This document shows positions 35,698-44,810 of a stretch of DNA of 64,000 bases, piece by piece. A model generated the notes under the pieces. The model made no database searches and was not told the origin of the DNA. It saw only the letters and a program-made list of their open reading frames with translations. Made by a program: the position numbers and the translations under genes. Source of the DNA: a virus; the IMG/VR virus record IMGVR_UViG_3300042473_001265, positions 186,001 through 250,000 of that record; one strand, 5' to 3'. Numbering within the stretch: position 1 is the first letter of the stretch; every line of letters starts with the position of its first letter.

Positions 35698-36468
35698 ATG
35701 GCCATTGAAGTCGAAACCAGTCTTAACACACTAAAACAAAATCTCATTGAATATGTGCGCCTGCAACTGGGCTCACAAATTATTGACCTTGAGCTGGATG
35801 CAGAACACTACGAATCCGCATACCAACGCACCCTTGGAGTTTATCGTCAGCGAGCACAGAATGCCTACGAAGAAAGCTACAGTTACCTGGAACTGGTAGA
35901 CGGTGTGGCCATCTACGATTTGCCACAGGAAGTTATTCAAGTCAAACAGATCTTCCGAAGAACATTTGGAAATTCCCAAGGCCCATTTGCATCAAACTTT
36001 GATCCGTTTGCTCAGGCACAAATGAGCGTGTATCTCATGAACTTCAATGTAGCAGGCGGTCTGGCCACATACGACTTTTACAGCCAATATGTGGAACTGG
36101 CCGCAAGAATGTTTGGTGGTTACATGAACTTCACATGGAATCCAGTTACTAAAAAGCTGCAACTGATCCGCGATCCCAACGGATCCGGCGAAAATGTACT
36201 GTTGTGGACCTACAATCTCAAGCCAGAATTCAATCTGTTGCGTGACTTTCAAATATCACAATGGATTCGTGACTACATGGTGGCCAACTGTAAAATGATC
36301 ATTGGTGAAGCTCGTGAAAAGTTTGGTACCATTGCTGGACCGCAAGGTGGCGGCACACTAAACGGTGCTGCAATGAAAAGCGAAGCACAGACACAAATGG
36401 ATAACTTATTGGTAGATCTCAAGAACTATATAGATGGATCCGAACCACTCAGTTGGGTAATTGGCTAA
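35698..36468 (+). CDS. 13: gp13-like neck protein
   Basis: 256 residues. Conserved blocks: SLNTLKQNLIEYVRLQLG, YESAYQRTLGVYRQRAQNAYEE, QEVIQVKQIFRRTFGN, ARMFGGYMNFTWNP and EAREKFGTIAGPQGGGTLNG. gp13 binds the portal and, with gp14, closes the filled head. Distant from gene 14 here, which is on the other strand. Confidence 0.88.
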   Translation: MAIEVETSLNTLKQNLIEYVRLQLGSQIIDLELDAEHYESAYQRTLGVYRQRAQNAYEESYSYLELVDGVAIYDLPQEVIQVKQIFRRTFGNSQGPFASNFDPFAQAQMSVYLMNFNVAGGLATYDFYSQYVELAARMFGGYMNFTWNPVTKKLQLIRDPNGSGENVLLWTYNLKPEFNLLRDFQISQWIRDYMVANCKMIIGEAREKFGTIAGPQGGGTLNGAAMKSEAQTQMDNLLVDLKNYIDGSEPLSWVIG

Positions 36469-36516
36469 TAAAACCAGTTGTTTGAACAAACACTGCTAGG
36501 CAAATTGTCATAAATC

Positions 36517-36525
36517 TGTTATACT
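36517..36525 (+). promoter_or_regulatory. Possible extended -10 promoter
   Basis: TGT-TATACT (-10 at 36520-36525) without a clear -35; six bases before the ATG at 36532, hence also a possible leaderless start. Confidence 0.35.
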
Positions 36526-36531
36526 ATCAGT

Positions 36532-37056
36532 ATGGCAGACTTAATGATCGATCTTGAAGGACTTGGTACAGGTCCCGACACCACAATACTAACCATAGCC
36601 GCCCAGAGCTTTGATCCCTTGGGCACCGGTTACTACCAACGGCATTACTATGCTCGTATTGATCTTGAAAGTCAATCCGCTCGCAGTATACAGCAAGACA
36701 CTATAGACTGGTGGGCGACCCAACCCGCTGCGGCTCGCGACGAAGCATTCAATGAAGCAGATCGTGTTCCATTGGATCAAGCCCTGGACGAGCTGGGCAA
36801 ACTGATATGGCAAAGCAAGCGCATATGGGCGCAAGGTCCCACATATGATATGAATATTCTTGAACATGCATATAAAAGTTACAGCAAACCCCTGCCGTGG
36901 TTGTTTTATGTAGTTCGTGATAGTCGTACTGTGTTCGGGCTGTGGCCCGAGCTGCCTAAGCCGCCCACAAGCCACCACGCTTTGGAAGATTGTCGTAGGC
37001 AAATTGCCATGTTGCAGACAACCCTGCAACATCTAAATGTAACGGAACTGTCATGA
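36532..37056 (+). CDS. DexA/RNase T-like 3'-5' exonuclease
   Basis: 174 residues with the DnaQ-type acidic sites: DLEGLG near the N-terminus (D7, E9), AQGPTYDMNIL in the middle and HHALEDC near the end. The block IQQDTIDWWATQPAAAR matches T4 DexA (STIEWWKNQSPEAR), so this is most likely the DexA-type exonuclease domain, which degrades DNA or RNA 3' ends. It overlaps the next gene by four bases. Confidence 0.8.
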   Translation: MADLMIDLEGLGTGPDTTILTIAAQSFDPLGTGYYQRHYYARIDLESQSARSIQQDTIDWWATQPAAARDEAFNEADRVPLDQALDELGKLIWQSKRIWAQGPTYDMNILEHAYKSYSKPLPWLFYVVRDSRTVFGLWPELPKPPTSHHALEDCRRQIAMLQTTLQHLNVTELS

Positions 37057-37769
37057 AAATTGGTATATTTGGTGATAGTTATGCAGCAGAAAAGTATGGC
37101 CCTATAGCCTGGAGTCACTTATTGCGAACACAATATCACTACAACATATACAATTATGCGTGGTCTGGTACTTGTTTGTTCTGGTCGTATCAACAGTTAA
37201 TAAAACATATTGATAATCTCGACACTGTAATATTTGTTGCAACTCAAAGCGGTCGGCTTGCCGGACCGGATCCGACCACGACGCCGGATTCACTGCATAA
37301 TATTTCTTGTATGTTCAACACCCAATATGCAATTAAAAATAATCCATCAATGGATCTAAATCGTTTGGCTGTGTTTAAAGCTGCTGAGCAGTATCATTTA
37401 AACTTGACCAATGACCAGTTTGATACATTTGTGCATAATCAAACTATAAAAGAGATTATCAGGCTATGTGGGAAACGCGGAAAAAAACTCATAATGATTC
37501 CGGCATTTGATGTGAACATTACTCGTCGGTCGGCATTTCGGTGTTCGCTAACCGATGTATCACATAAGGAATTAACTACACAATTTGGTTCACAACATCA
37601 AGGATATGTTCTGGAAAAGGGTACACGAGCCAATCACATGAGTAAAGAAAATAACATAGTCTTTGCTGGAATTGTTGATAGACTGTTGCGTGACGAAGTC
37701 TTTTCAATCGGCCTAGACGATTTTGTATTTAAAAAAGTTGCTGATCCCGAGTTGTATTGGGACATTTAA
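37053..37769 (+). CDS. SGNH/GDSL-like hydrolase
   Basis: 238 residues. The N-terminus IGIFGDSYAAEKYG has the GDS block with the presumed serine nucleophile, a following WSHLLRTQY helix, WSGTCLFW (block II-like), and a late NHMS segment that could provide the catalytic histidine. SGNH enzymes cut or move acyl groups on sugars and lipids. The gene is AT-richer than the neighbouring phage genes. Assignment rests on motifs only; the asparagine block is not clear. Confidence 0.6.
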   Translation: MKIGIFGDSYAAEKYGPIAWSHLLRTQYHYNIYNYAWSGTCLFWSYQQLIKHIDNLDTVIFVATQSGRLAGPDPTTTPDSLHNISCMFNTQYAIKNNPSMDLNRLAVFKAAEQYHLNLTNDQFDTFVHNQTIKEIIRLCGKRGKKLIMIPAFDVNITRRSAFRCSLTDVSHKELTTQFGSQHQGYVLEKGTRANHMSKENNIVFAGIVDRLLRDEVFSIGLDDFVFKKVADPELYWDI

Positions 37770-37784
37770 AATAAGGTAAAATTT

Positions 37785-38447
37785 ATGATCATTGGTGTAT
37801 GCGGATTCATTGGTAGCGGCAAAGACACTGTTGCGGATTACTTGACTAACTTTCATGGATTTCGTCGAGAATCGTTTGCCAACAGTTTAAAAGATGCTGT
37901 GGCACAGGTGTTTGGATGGGATCGAATCATGCTGGAAGGTCGCACAACACAAGCTCGTGCCTGGCGCGAACAAGTTGATCCATGGTGGGCTCAGCGGCTT
38001 GATATGCCCGATCTTACACCGCGTTGGGTACTGCAACACTGGGGCACTGAAGTGTGCCGAAAAGCGTTTCACGATGATATTTGGATTGCTTCATTAGAAA
38101 ATAAACTGCGAAACAGCACCGACAACATTGTTATCAGTGACTGTCGCTTTCCCAACGAAATTCGATCAATTAAAGATGCAGGTGGCATTGTTATTCGTGT
38201 AAAACGTGGCGCTGAGCCAGACTGGTACAATGATGCTGCGGATATGAATGCCGGCGATCGGTGTTTAAACTACATGACTGCTAAAGTACGGATGCAAAAA
38301 CTAGGAATACATGCCAGTGAAACAGCATGGGTAGGCACCAAGTTTGATGCAGTATTGCTCAATGACTCTACCATCGACGATTTGTTTGAGCAAGTTAAAA
38401 GTCTGGCGTTAAGTCACCTGGCTGCCAAGGCAAATCAGACTTTTTGA
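37785..38447 (+). CDS. 1: gp1-like deoxynucleoside monophosphate kinase
   Basis: 220 residues with the P-loop GFIGSGKDT at residues 7-15, then FANSLKDAVAQVFGWDR, RWVLQHWGTEVCR and the strand IVISDCRFPNE. These match T4 gp1, which phosphorylates dNMPs to supply replication. The 3' end overlaps the convergent zinc-finger gene by 53 bases. Confidence 0.88.
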   Translation: MIIGVCGFIGSGKDTVADYLTNFHGFRRESFANSLKDAVAQVFGWDRIMLEGRTTQARAWREQVDPWWAQRLDMPDLTPRWVLQHWGTEVCRKAFHDDIWIASLENKLRNSTDNIVISDCRFPNEIRSIKDAGGIVIRVKRGAEPDWYNDAADMNAGDRCLNYMTAKVRMQKLGIHASETAWVGTKFDAVLLNDSTIDDLFEQVKSLALSHLAAKANQTF

Positions 38448-38742
38448 TTTCAACTGTACAATTCAAACATACGGTCTTTAAATTGGTTGCATTGGTATTG
38501 TGCAGATTACTGTCTGCATGATATACCAACAACTGAGCTGCATATTTTGATTTGAACCCACACCGGTCACAGGTGGTTTTTTTCTTGTAGCCGGCTGATT
38601 GCCATCGAGCCACCGGAGGTTTGATGCGCCGTTTTTTCTTAATGCATTGATCGCATCGAGATCTATAGTGTGCCATGCCATCACGATAGTAGTTAACAGC
38701 ACACAGTCGTTGGCTGCAAGCAGTACACATTGGTCTTTCCAT
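38395..38742 (-). CDS. Conserved zinc-finger protein of T4-like aquatic phages
   Basis: 115 residues with three CxxC-type pairs: CTACSQRLC, RCDQCIKKK and CDRCGF, then CLNC near the end, so two zinc ribbons are likely. The text RSRCDQCIKKKRRIKPP and GYKKKTTCDRCGFKSK recalls a conserved gene of T4-like marine phages without known function. It may bind nucleic acid. Late promoter GGTAAATA (minus) ends four bases before the ATG. Confidence 0.7.
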   Translation of the reverse strand: MERPMCTACSQRLCAVNYYRDGMAHYRSRCDQCIKKKRRIKPPVARWQSAGYKKKTTCDRCGFKSKYAAQLLVYHADSNLHNTNATNLKTVCLNCTVEIKKSDLPWQPGDLTPDF

Positions 38743-38746
38743 GATG

Positions 38747-38754
38747 TATTTACC
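38747..38754 (-). promoter_or_regulatory. Late promoter GGTAAATA for the zinc-finger gene
   Basis: Minus strand, four bases before the ATG at 38742; no Shine-Dalgarno. Confidence 0.6.
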
Positions 38755-38803
38755 ATAAAACCTTTCCTAAAGGACAACATCGTGGCGGTTTTTCTGCGCA
38801 AGC

Positions 38804-38811
38804 GCTAAATA
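38804..38811 (+). promoter_or_regulatory. Late promoter GCTAAATA for gene 18
   Basis: 27 bases before the ATG; leader has AGGAAAAGGA. A GCGCAAGCGC mini-hairpin lies just upstream. Confidence 0.65.
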
Positions 38812-38837
38812 TTAGCAACTAGGAAAAGGACCAGACC

Positions 38838-41800
38838 ATGGCACTAACATCACCAGGCGTAGAAGTAACCATCATTGACGAGAGTCAGTATATCCCGTCG
38901 GCTACCAATTCGGTACCGTACATTTTATTGGCAACTGCCCAGAACAAAGCCAGTGCAGCCGGAGTAGGCGTAGCACCAGGAACATTGGCAGCCAACGCTA
39001 ATAGAGTATACTTAATTACAAGTCAGCGTGATTTGGCCGCCACATACGGTAATCCATTCTTCTACAAAACAACTGCTGGTACACCAATCAATGGTTACGA
39101 GCTGAACGAATACGGATTATTGGCTGCTTACTCTGCATTGGGTGCAAGCAATCGTGTGTATGTTCAGCGTGTTGACATTGACTTGACTGAGCTAACAGCC
39201 ACATTGACTCGCCCAACTGGTTCGCCAAACAACAATACTTACTGGTTAGATACTACCAACTCACGATGGGGTATTTTTCAATGGAATGAAACCACTGCTG
39301 CGTTCACTGTGCAAACTCCATTGGTGATTACAAGCACAACACAATTGGAAGTTTCCAGCACAGTTCCTTTACAAACAGTTGGCAGCATTGGTGATTATGC
39401 TATCACCGCTGCTACCGCTGCCACAACATTTAATCCAGGATATTTCAAGCGTGGAGGTCCAACATCTGCTCAGACCAGCTCTGTAGAATTGGCAGACCTG
39501 TACAACACTTGGGTGTTGATTGGCAGCGATGAATGGAAAACTTCATGGCCCACAGTTTCTGGCACATTGGCTCCAACATCATTGACTGCCGGCAATACAT
39601 TCACAGTGAATGACACTTTGATCACTGTGCCAGTTAGCCCTAACAACACAGTAGATGGTATTGCAGATGCAATCAACAGTGCAAATATCACAGGTGTATA
39701 TGCTGCTACCATTGGTGGTAGACTGTACATGTACGCTGATTCTACCGCGTCCAATGACGGTAGCACAGGCAACGGCGGCATTATTTCAATTGCAACCGGC
39801 ACAGGCACGCCACTAACTACATTGGGCATTACAGCTGGTGATTCGTATGCTCCGGCTTTCTTGGCTGCACCTAGTTATGATGCACCACGCTGGGGTTCCA
39901 CACAAACTCAACCACACCCAACTGGCAGTGTATGGCAAAAGATTTCAAGCGTAAACGAAGGTGCTGCATTATCTGTCAAGCAATGGAGCACTGCCTTGGC
40001 CTTGTTTGTACAGCAGGCCTGCCCATTGTACACAACTACTCGAGAGGCAACATATGACCTTGACCCAAGTGGCGGCGGCGCAAATATTCCAGCTGGATCC
40101 ACAATTGGCCGAATTGATGACCTCAACAACAACACCAGTTCTATAGTCATATTTGAACGATTTGCTACCGGTGCAACAGAGATCACCGGTGATGACGACA
40201 CCCCGGGTCCGTTTGTAAACGGCAACTCGTTTACAATAGCTGCTTCACAACCAGGAACATCAGCATTGACAACTGCCACTGCTACCGTGCTTGGCACTAC
40301 CACTGCTGATTTTATTGCCGCAGTCAGTGCAGCAAACATTCCTTATGTCAGTGCTGCTGTCAACAGCGCTGGCGCAATTGTGTTTACACATGCCACTGGC
40401 GGTCAAATAACTTTGACCAACGTGACAGGAACACCTATTGCTACAGCTGGATTTAATTCATCTGTGCGCGGATGTAGTCTATCTTATACCGCAGGCGTAG
40501 CCACCGGACTGGTTTTGATGAACTGGGTATCAACACCAACATTTACCTACATTGCCAGTGCGGATGCCCCAGATCAAGATCCAGCAGACGGTCGTTTATG
40601 GTACTACAGTGCAGTTGATGAGGTTGATATCATGATTCAAGACAACGGATCATGGCAAGGTTATCAAAATGTAACAAACGATGTTCGTGGTTACGATTTG
40701 AGCAATACCAATGCCACCGGTCCTATCATCAGTGCCACTGCACCAGTTACACAAACTGATGAATCCGAGTCTCCATTGGTGTACGGTGACTTGTGGATTG
40801 ACACAAGTGACTTAGAAAATTATCCAGTGATCAGTCGCTGGGAGTCAGTCAGCGGACAAGACCAATGGGTTCCGATCGACAACACTGACCAGACCACACA
40901 AAGTGGTGTGTTATTTGCAGATGCTCGTTGGGCACCAAATGGTACTACAGATCCTATCACAGGTGCCTTTCCAACAATTACAAGTTTATTAACCAGCGAT
41001 TATTTGGATTTAGATGCTCCTACGCCAACACTATATCCACAAGGCATGTTGTTGTTCAACACACGCCGTTCGGGATTCAATGTCAAGAGTTTCCAGGTAA
41101 ATTACTTCAACTCCGTCACATTCCCAGACGACACATTACCGGCTGAAACCAATGCATGGGTAACAGCAAGTGGACTAAGAGCCGACGGTTCTCCATACAT
41201 GGGCCGTCAAGCTCAACGAGCATTGATTGTTGCTGCCATGAAAGCAGGTATTGATACAAACACTGATATCCGTGAAGAACAGCGTCAATTCAACTTGATG
41301 GCAACACCTGCATATCCAGAACTAATGCCCAACATGATTGCACTGAACAATGAGCGTGGCAACACTGGCTTTATCATCGGTGACACTCCGTTGCGTTTAG
41401 ATCCACAAGATATTTTGACTTGGGCAAGCAACAACAACGGTCTAGGATTGCCCACTGGTGATGGCCTGATTGCCGGTAACCAATACATGGGTGTGTTCTA
41501 TCCAAGTTGCCAAACAACTGATTTAAGTGGCAGCCCAGTGGTAACTGCGCCAAGTCACATGATGATTAGAACAATTATCCGCAGTGACGAAGTATCGTTT
41601 CCTTGGTTTGCACCAGCTGGTACACGCCGTGGTGTAGTTGACAATGCTTTACAAATTGGCTACATCAATTCGGGCACAGGCGAATTTGAGTCATTGGGTG
41701 TTCGCCAAGGCCTGCGCGATGTACTGTATGAAAATGCAATCAACCCAATAACATTTATTCCTGGAGTTGGTATCACCAACTTTGGTAATAAAACAACAAC

Positions 41801-42143
41801 TTCGATCACAAGTGCGTTGGATCGTATCAATGTGGCCCGCTTGGTTGCGTTCATACGTGGTCGCTTAGACGTGATTGGCAAGCAGTATTTGTTTGAACCA
41901 AACGATCAAATCACTCGCAATCAGATCAAGAATGCCATTGACGGTCTGATGATTGACCTGGTTGCCAAGCGTGGTTTGTATGACTACTTGGTTGTGTGTG
42001 ATTTGACAAACAATACGCCAGCTCGTATTGATCGTAACGAGTTGTATGTTGACATTGCAATTGAGCCGGTCAAGGCAGTTGAATTCATCTACATTCCAGT
42101 GCGTATCAAGAACACAGGAGAGATATCTGGCGTAGCTAGCTAA
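38838..42143 (+). CDS. 18: gp18-like tail sheath protein, enlarged (1101 residues)
   Basis: N-terminus MALTSPGVEVTIIDESQY and the C-terminal region (NPITFIPGVGITNFGNKTT, RLVAFIRGRLDVIGKQYLF, PARIDRNELYVDIAIEP) are those of contractile sheath proteins. It is far longer than T4 gp18 (659). Inserted sequence includes two related beta-modules near residues 240-300 and 455-530, each with an AINSANI/AVSAANIPYVSAAV pattern followed by GGRLY or GAIVF. These probably project from the sheath surface. A strong terminator follows. Confidence 0.9.
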   Translation: MALTSPGVEVTIIDESQYIPSATNSVPYILLATAQNKASAAGVGVAPGTLAANANRVYLITSQRDLAATYGNPFFYKTTAGTPINGYELNEYGLLAAYSALGASNRVYVQRVDIDLTELTATLTRPTGSPNNNTYWLDTTNSRWGIFQWNETTAAFTVQTPLVITSTTQLEVSSTVPLQTVGSIGDYAITAATAATTFNPGYFKRGGPTSAQTSSVELADLYNTWVLIGSDEWKTSWPTVSGTLAPTSLTAGNTFTVNDTLITVPVSPNNTVDGIADAINSANITGVYAATIGGRLYMYADSTASNDGSTGNGGIISIATGTGTPLTTLGITAGDSYAPAFLAAPSYDAPRWGSTQTQPHPTGSVWQKISSVNEGAALSVKQWSTALALFVQQACPLYTTTREATYDLDPSGGGANIPAGSTIGRIDDLNNNTSSIVIFERFATGATEITGDDDTPGPFVNGNSFTIAASQPGTSALTTATATVLGTTTADFIAAVSAANIPYVSAAVNSAGAIVFTHATGGQITLTNVTGTPIATAGFNSSVRGCSLSYTAGVATGLVLMNWVSTPTFTYIASADAPDQDPADGRLWYYSAVDEVDIMIQDNGSWQGYQNVTNDVRGYDLSNTNATGPIISATAPVTQTDESESPLVYGDLWIDTSDLENYPVISRWESVSGQDQWVPIDNTDQTTQSGVLFADARWAPNGTTDPITGAFPTITSLLTSDYLDLDAPTPTLYPQGMLLFNTRRSGFNVKSFQVNYFNSVTFPDDTLPAETNAWVTASGLRADGSPYMGRQAQRALIVAAMKAGIDTNTDIREEQRQFNLMATPAYPELMPNMIALNNERGNTGFIIGDTPLRLDPQDILTWASNNNGLGLPTGDGLIAGNQYMGVFYPSCQTTDLSGSPVVTAPSHMMIRTIIRSDEVSFPWFAPAGTRRGVVDNALQIGYINSGTGEFESLGVRQGLRDVLYENAINPITFIPGVGITNFGNKTTTSITSALDRINVARLVAFIRGRLDVIGKQYLFEPNDQITRNQIKNAIDGLMIDLVAKRGLYDYLVVCDLTNNTPARIDRNELYVDIAIEPVKAVEFIYIPVRIKNTGEISGVAS

Positions 42144-42145
42144 GG

Positions 42146-42172
42146 AAAAAGGAGTGGCAACACTCCTTTTTT
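42146..42172 (+). terminator. Terminator after gene 18
   Basis: GGAGTG-GCAA-CACTCC stem, preceded by an A-run and followed by six T. Confidence 0.85.
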
Positions 42173-42188
42173 GACCAGACTCAATCAC

Positions 42189-42196
42189 CATAAATA
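42189..42196 (+). promoter_or_regulatory. Late promoter CATAAATA for gene 19
   Basis: 23 bases before the ATG; leader has TATAGGAGA. Confidence 0.7.
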
Positions 42197-42218
42197 ACAG
42201 TATATAGGAGAACAACAA

Positions 42219-42863
42219 ATGGCCGTATCATCACTAAGCAAAATGACAGTTCCTTTGGCCAGCGACCAAAGTGCTTCGACACAGGGTGTATTAATGCCCA
42301 AACTCAAATATCGCTTCAGAGTGTTATTTGAAAATTTCGGAGCCGCTAACAATGCTGCACCTGTAACAGAATTGACCAAGCAGGTGATTGATTTTACCCG
42401 GCCAACTGTTACTTTTGCACAAATTGATTTGCCAATTTACAATTCCACAATCAAGCTGGCTGGCAAGCATTCATGGAATGATATCACCTGCAATCTGCGT
42501 GATGATGCTGGCGCAAATGTACAAAAACTTGTGGGCGAACAGCTACAGAAACAACTGGACTTTATGGAAATGGCCAGCGCCAGTGCTGGTATTGACTACA
42601 AGTTCATTACCAAATTTGAAGTGCTGGACGGCGGCAACGGTGCTGTACAACCAGTGGTTCTTGAATCATGGGAACTGTACGGTTGCTACCTGAAAGAAGT
42701 AAACTACAACGACGCCAACTATGCTTCCAGTGAAGCAATGACCATTGGATTGTCGATCACATTTGACAATGCCAATCAAGTTGTTGGTGGCGGTGTTGGT
42801 TCAGCAGGCACATTGGTTGGTCGAGCAGGAGACGTTGCTACTGGCGTAACTACTGGACTCTAA
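42219..42863 (+). CDS. 19: gp19 tail tube protein
   Basis: 214 residues: LMPKLKYRFRVLFENFG start, then DLPIYNSTIKLAGKHSW, and the late strand ESWELYGCYLKEVNYND followed by MTIGLSITFDNA, all conserved in T4-type tube proteins. Stacked hexamers form the inner tube. Last base of the stop is shared with the next ATG. Confidence 0.92.
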   Translation: MAVSSLSKMTVPLASDQSASTQGVLMPKLKYRFRVLFENFGAANNAAPVTELTKQVIDFTRPTVTFAQIDLPIYNSTIKLAGKHSWNDITCNLRDDAGANVQKLVGEQLQKQLDFMEMASASAGIDYKFITKFEVLDGGNGAVQPVVLESWELYGCYLKEVNYNDANYASSEAMTIGLSITFDNANQVVGGGVGSAGTLVGRAGDVATGVTTGL

Positions 42864-43987
42864 TGAGTTTTGGACAAGATTTTCTCAAAGGTTTTATTGG
42901 CGACAACGGGTTAAGAGATTATACCCACGCTAGTAAAACCTTTCGCACGAATGGCTACGAACTTGCGCCTCGGCTCAAGTTTCTGTTCCATACATATTTC
43001 AATCTGAATCCACAAATACCCGGCGTACAACAACTGTTGGGCAACGGCAATGTTGCCAGCATAGGATTATCTGTCAAAACAGTCGACCTGCCCAGTTATC
43101 AAATCAGTGTTGACACACTGAATCAATACAATCGTAAGCGCCTGGTACAAAGTAAAATTAAATATCAGCCCATTCAAATAACATTCAACGATGACGGCGG
43201 CGACCTAATTCGTAATTTGTGGTACACTTATTTTAACTATTACTACAAAGATCCAGTGAACAAGTACGAAGGTGTTCCCAACACCAATGGCAACAGTGGC
43301 GATTTACAAACAACACCTGCAGGATTCAGTTACAACGCCAGCGATACCTACAGCAATCGTTTTGTGAACGACTGGGGCTACGCTGGCGAATCATATTCAG
43401 ACGGCACATTCACTGGCGCTGGAAAACCTGCATTTTTTAAAGACATTAAAATTTACGGCCTAAATCAACACAAGTTTGCTGCGTATGTGTTGATAAATCC
43501 CATGATCACCGACTGGCGCCACGACACCTACGACTACAGTCAAGGCAACGGCACAATGACACACACTGTCACAATAGATTATGAAACTGTAAAATATTAT
43601 TCTGGTGCCATTGGTGCAGCACGACCAGATACCAATGTGGTTGGGTTTGCTGATCCAAATTATTATGATCAAATTAGAAGTTCGTTGGCACGGCCCGGCA
43701 GTCAGGCCACTGTGTTGGGTCAAGGCGGACTGCTTGATGCTGGAGTGGGTATAATGGAAGATATTCAAGCCTTGGCCTCTGGCAACGGAAGTCTTGCCAA
43801 TGTGTTGGGCGGAGTACAAAAAGCTCTCAATGTGAATGCCACATTGAAAAAGAACTCCATTGGCGATTTGGTAAGAAACGATGCCAAAACAGTACAACAA
43901 GATGTGTTGCGCAACAGCTTGCCCGGCGCAGTTAGAGCTGCTGCAAATTCAGTCAACAGTCAAATATTTCCCAAGGCACCACGATAA
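42863..43987 (+). CDS. Tube-related baseplate protein (gp48/gp54-like)
   Basis: 374 residues. Parts of the tube fold recur: APRLKFLFHTYFNLNP, SIGLSVKTVDLPSYQI, NQYNRKRLVQSKIKYQPIQITFND and TITVTHTVTIDYETV-type strands. Tube cap and initiator proteins gp48 and gp54 are tube homologues, and position directly after gene 19 suits one of them; I cannot tell which. The C-terminal 100 residues are helical and may contact the tape measure. One-base overlap with both neighbours. Confidence 0.7.
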   Translation: MSFGQDFLKGFIGDNGLRDYTHASKTFRTNGYELAPRLKFLFHTYFNLNPQIPGVQQLLGNGNVASIGLSVKTVDLPSYQISVDTLNQYNRKRLVQSKIKYQPIQITFNDDGGDLIRNLWYTYFNYYYKDPVNKYEGVPNTNGNSGDLQTTPAGFSYNASDTYSNRFVNDWGYAGESYSDGTFTGAGKPAFFKDIKIYGLNQHKFAAYVLINPMITDWRHDTYDYSQGNGTMTHTVTIDYETVKYYSGAIGAARPDTNVVGFADPNYYDQIRSSLARPGSQATVLGQGGLLDAGVGIMEDIQALASGNGSLANVLGGVQKALNVNATLKKNSIGDLVRNDAKTVQQDVLRNSLPGAVRAAANSVNSQIFPKAPR

Positions 43988-44349
43988 TGGGCACCATTAA
44001 CGATACCAACTACAACATAGATCTCACAGTTCGTGTGTTTGACGAATTTTACGGATTTGAATCGGTTGTTCCTGTGAATGAATGGGACGCTGTGAGTTCG
44101 TATTTTGAATCAATCTACACCACACGAGAAGCAGCAAGAAATTTTGCAACTGCCATATTCAGAGTTGCTAACCAACAAGGCATATCTGCCATGACCTTGC
44201 TGGCACAGATACAAACAGCCAGCGGTCCAGCAGAATTAGATATAACCATTGCGTACTATCTCAATAACCTGCGCAGCAACAGCACTTTGTTGGGTGTGTC
44301 ACAGCCGGTGCAGCCAAACTACTATGCAGCCCGCAATGTCCGAGCATGA
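43987..44349 (+). CDS. Conserved virion-module hypothetical protein
   Basis: 120 residues, mixed alpha/beta, with a helical core (VSSYFESIYTTREAARNFA) and a tail NLRSNSTLLGVSQ. Located between a baseplate and a head-completion gene and overlapping both by 1-4 bases, so a structural role is likely. No family named with confidence. Confidence 0.65.
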   Translation: MGTINDTNYNIDLTVRVFDEFYGFESVVPVNEWDAVSSYFESIYTTREAARNFATAIFRVANQQGISAMTLLAQIQTASGPAELDITIAYYLNNLRSNSTLLGVSQPVQPNYYAARNVRA

Positions 44350-44777
44350 GCAAGTTTGCACAAGGTCCCTACACCGTTAAAAATGCCGCCAAGTATGTGG
44401 GCAAGGGTGTTCCGCGTTATAGATCGGGCTGGGAGTTGTCATTTATGCAATTTCTCGACAACAACGACCATGTGATGCAATGGGCCAGTGAATCAATTCA
44501 GATACCCTATCGTAATCCCATCACTGGCAAACAAAGCATATATGTTCCGGACTTTTTGATCACCTATAGAACACGGCAAAACACCCTGATTGCTGAAGTG
44601 GTTGAAATCAAACCCAAGAAACAAAGCGTAATTGAAAGCAAAATGAGCAACCGAGATCGTATGGTAGTTGCTATCAACTATGCCAAATGGGACCAGGCCA
44701 CCAAGTGGTGCAACCGTAACGGCTTGAAGTTCCGTGTCATTACTGAAGACGACATGTTCAGGAACGGCGGAAAATAA
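44346..44777 (+). CDS. 4: gp4-like head completion protein
   Basis: 143 residues: NAAKYVGKGVPRYRSGWELSFM, VMQWASESIQIPY, then the nuclease-like strands YVPDFLITYR and EVVEIKPKKQ. The E-x-W start and PD...EIKPK pattern are those of TnsA/PD-(D/E)XK nucleases, as in T4 gp4, needed to finish heads after packaging. A clear match. Confidence 0.88.
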   Translation: MSKFAQGPYTVKNAAKYVGKGVPRYRSGWELSFMQFLDNNDHVMQWASESIQIPYRNPITGKQSIYVPDFLITYRTRQNTLIAEVVEIKPKKQSVIESKMSNRDRMVVAINYAKWDQATKWCNRNGLKFRVITEDDMFRNGGK

Positions 44778-44799
44778 GCTACCCTAAACCGTAGATGCG

Positions 44800-44807
44800 G
44801 TAAATAC
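44800..44807 (+). promoter_or_regulatory. Late promoter GGTAAATA for gene 16
   Basis: Ends three bases before the ATG at 44811; no Shine-Dalgarno. Confidence 0.65.
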
Positions 44808-44810
44808 GGC

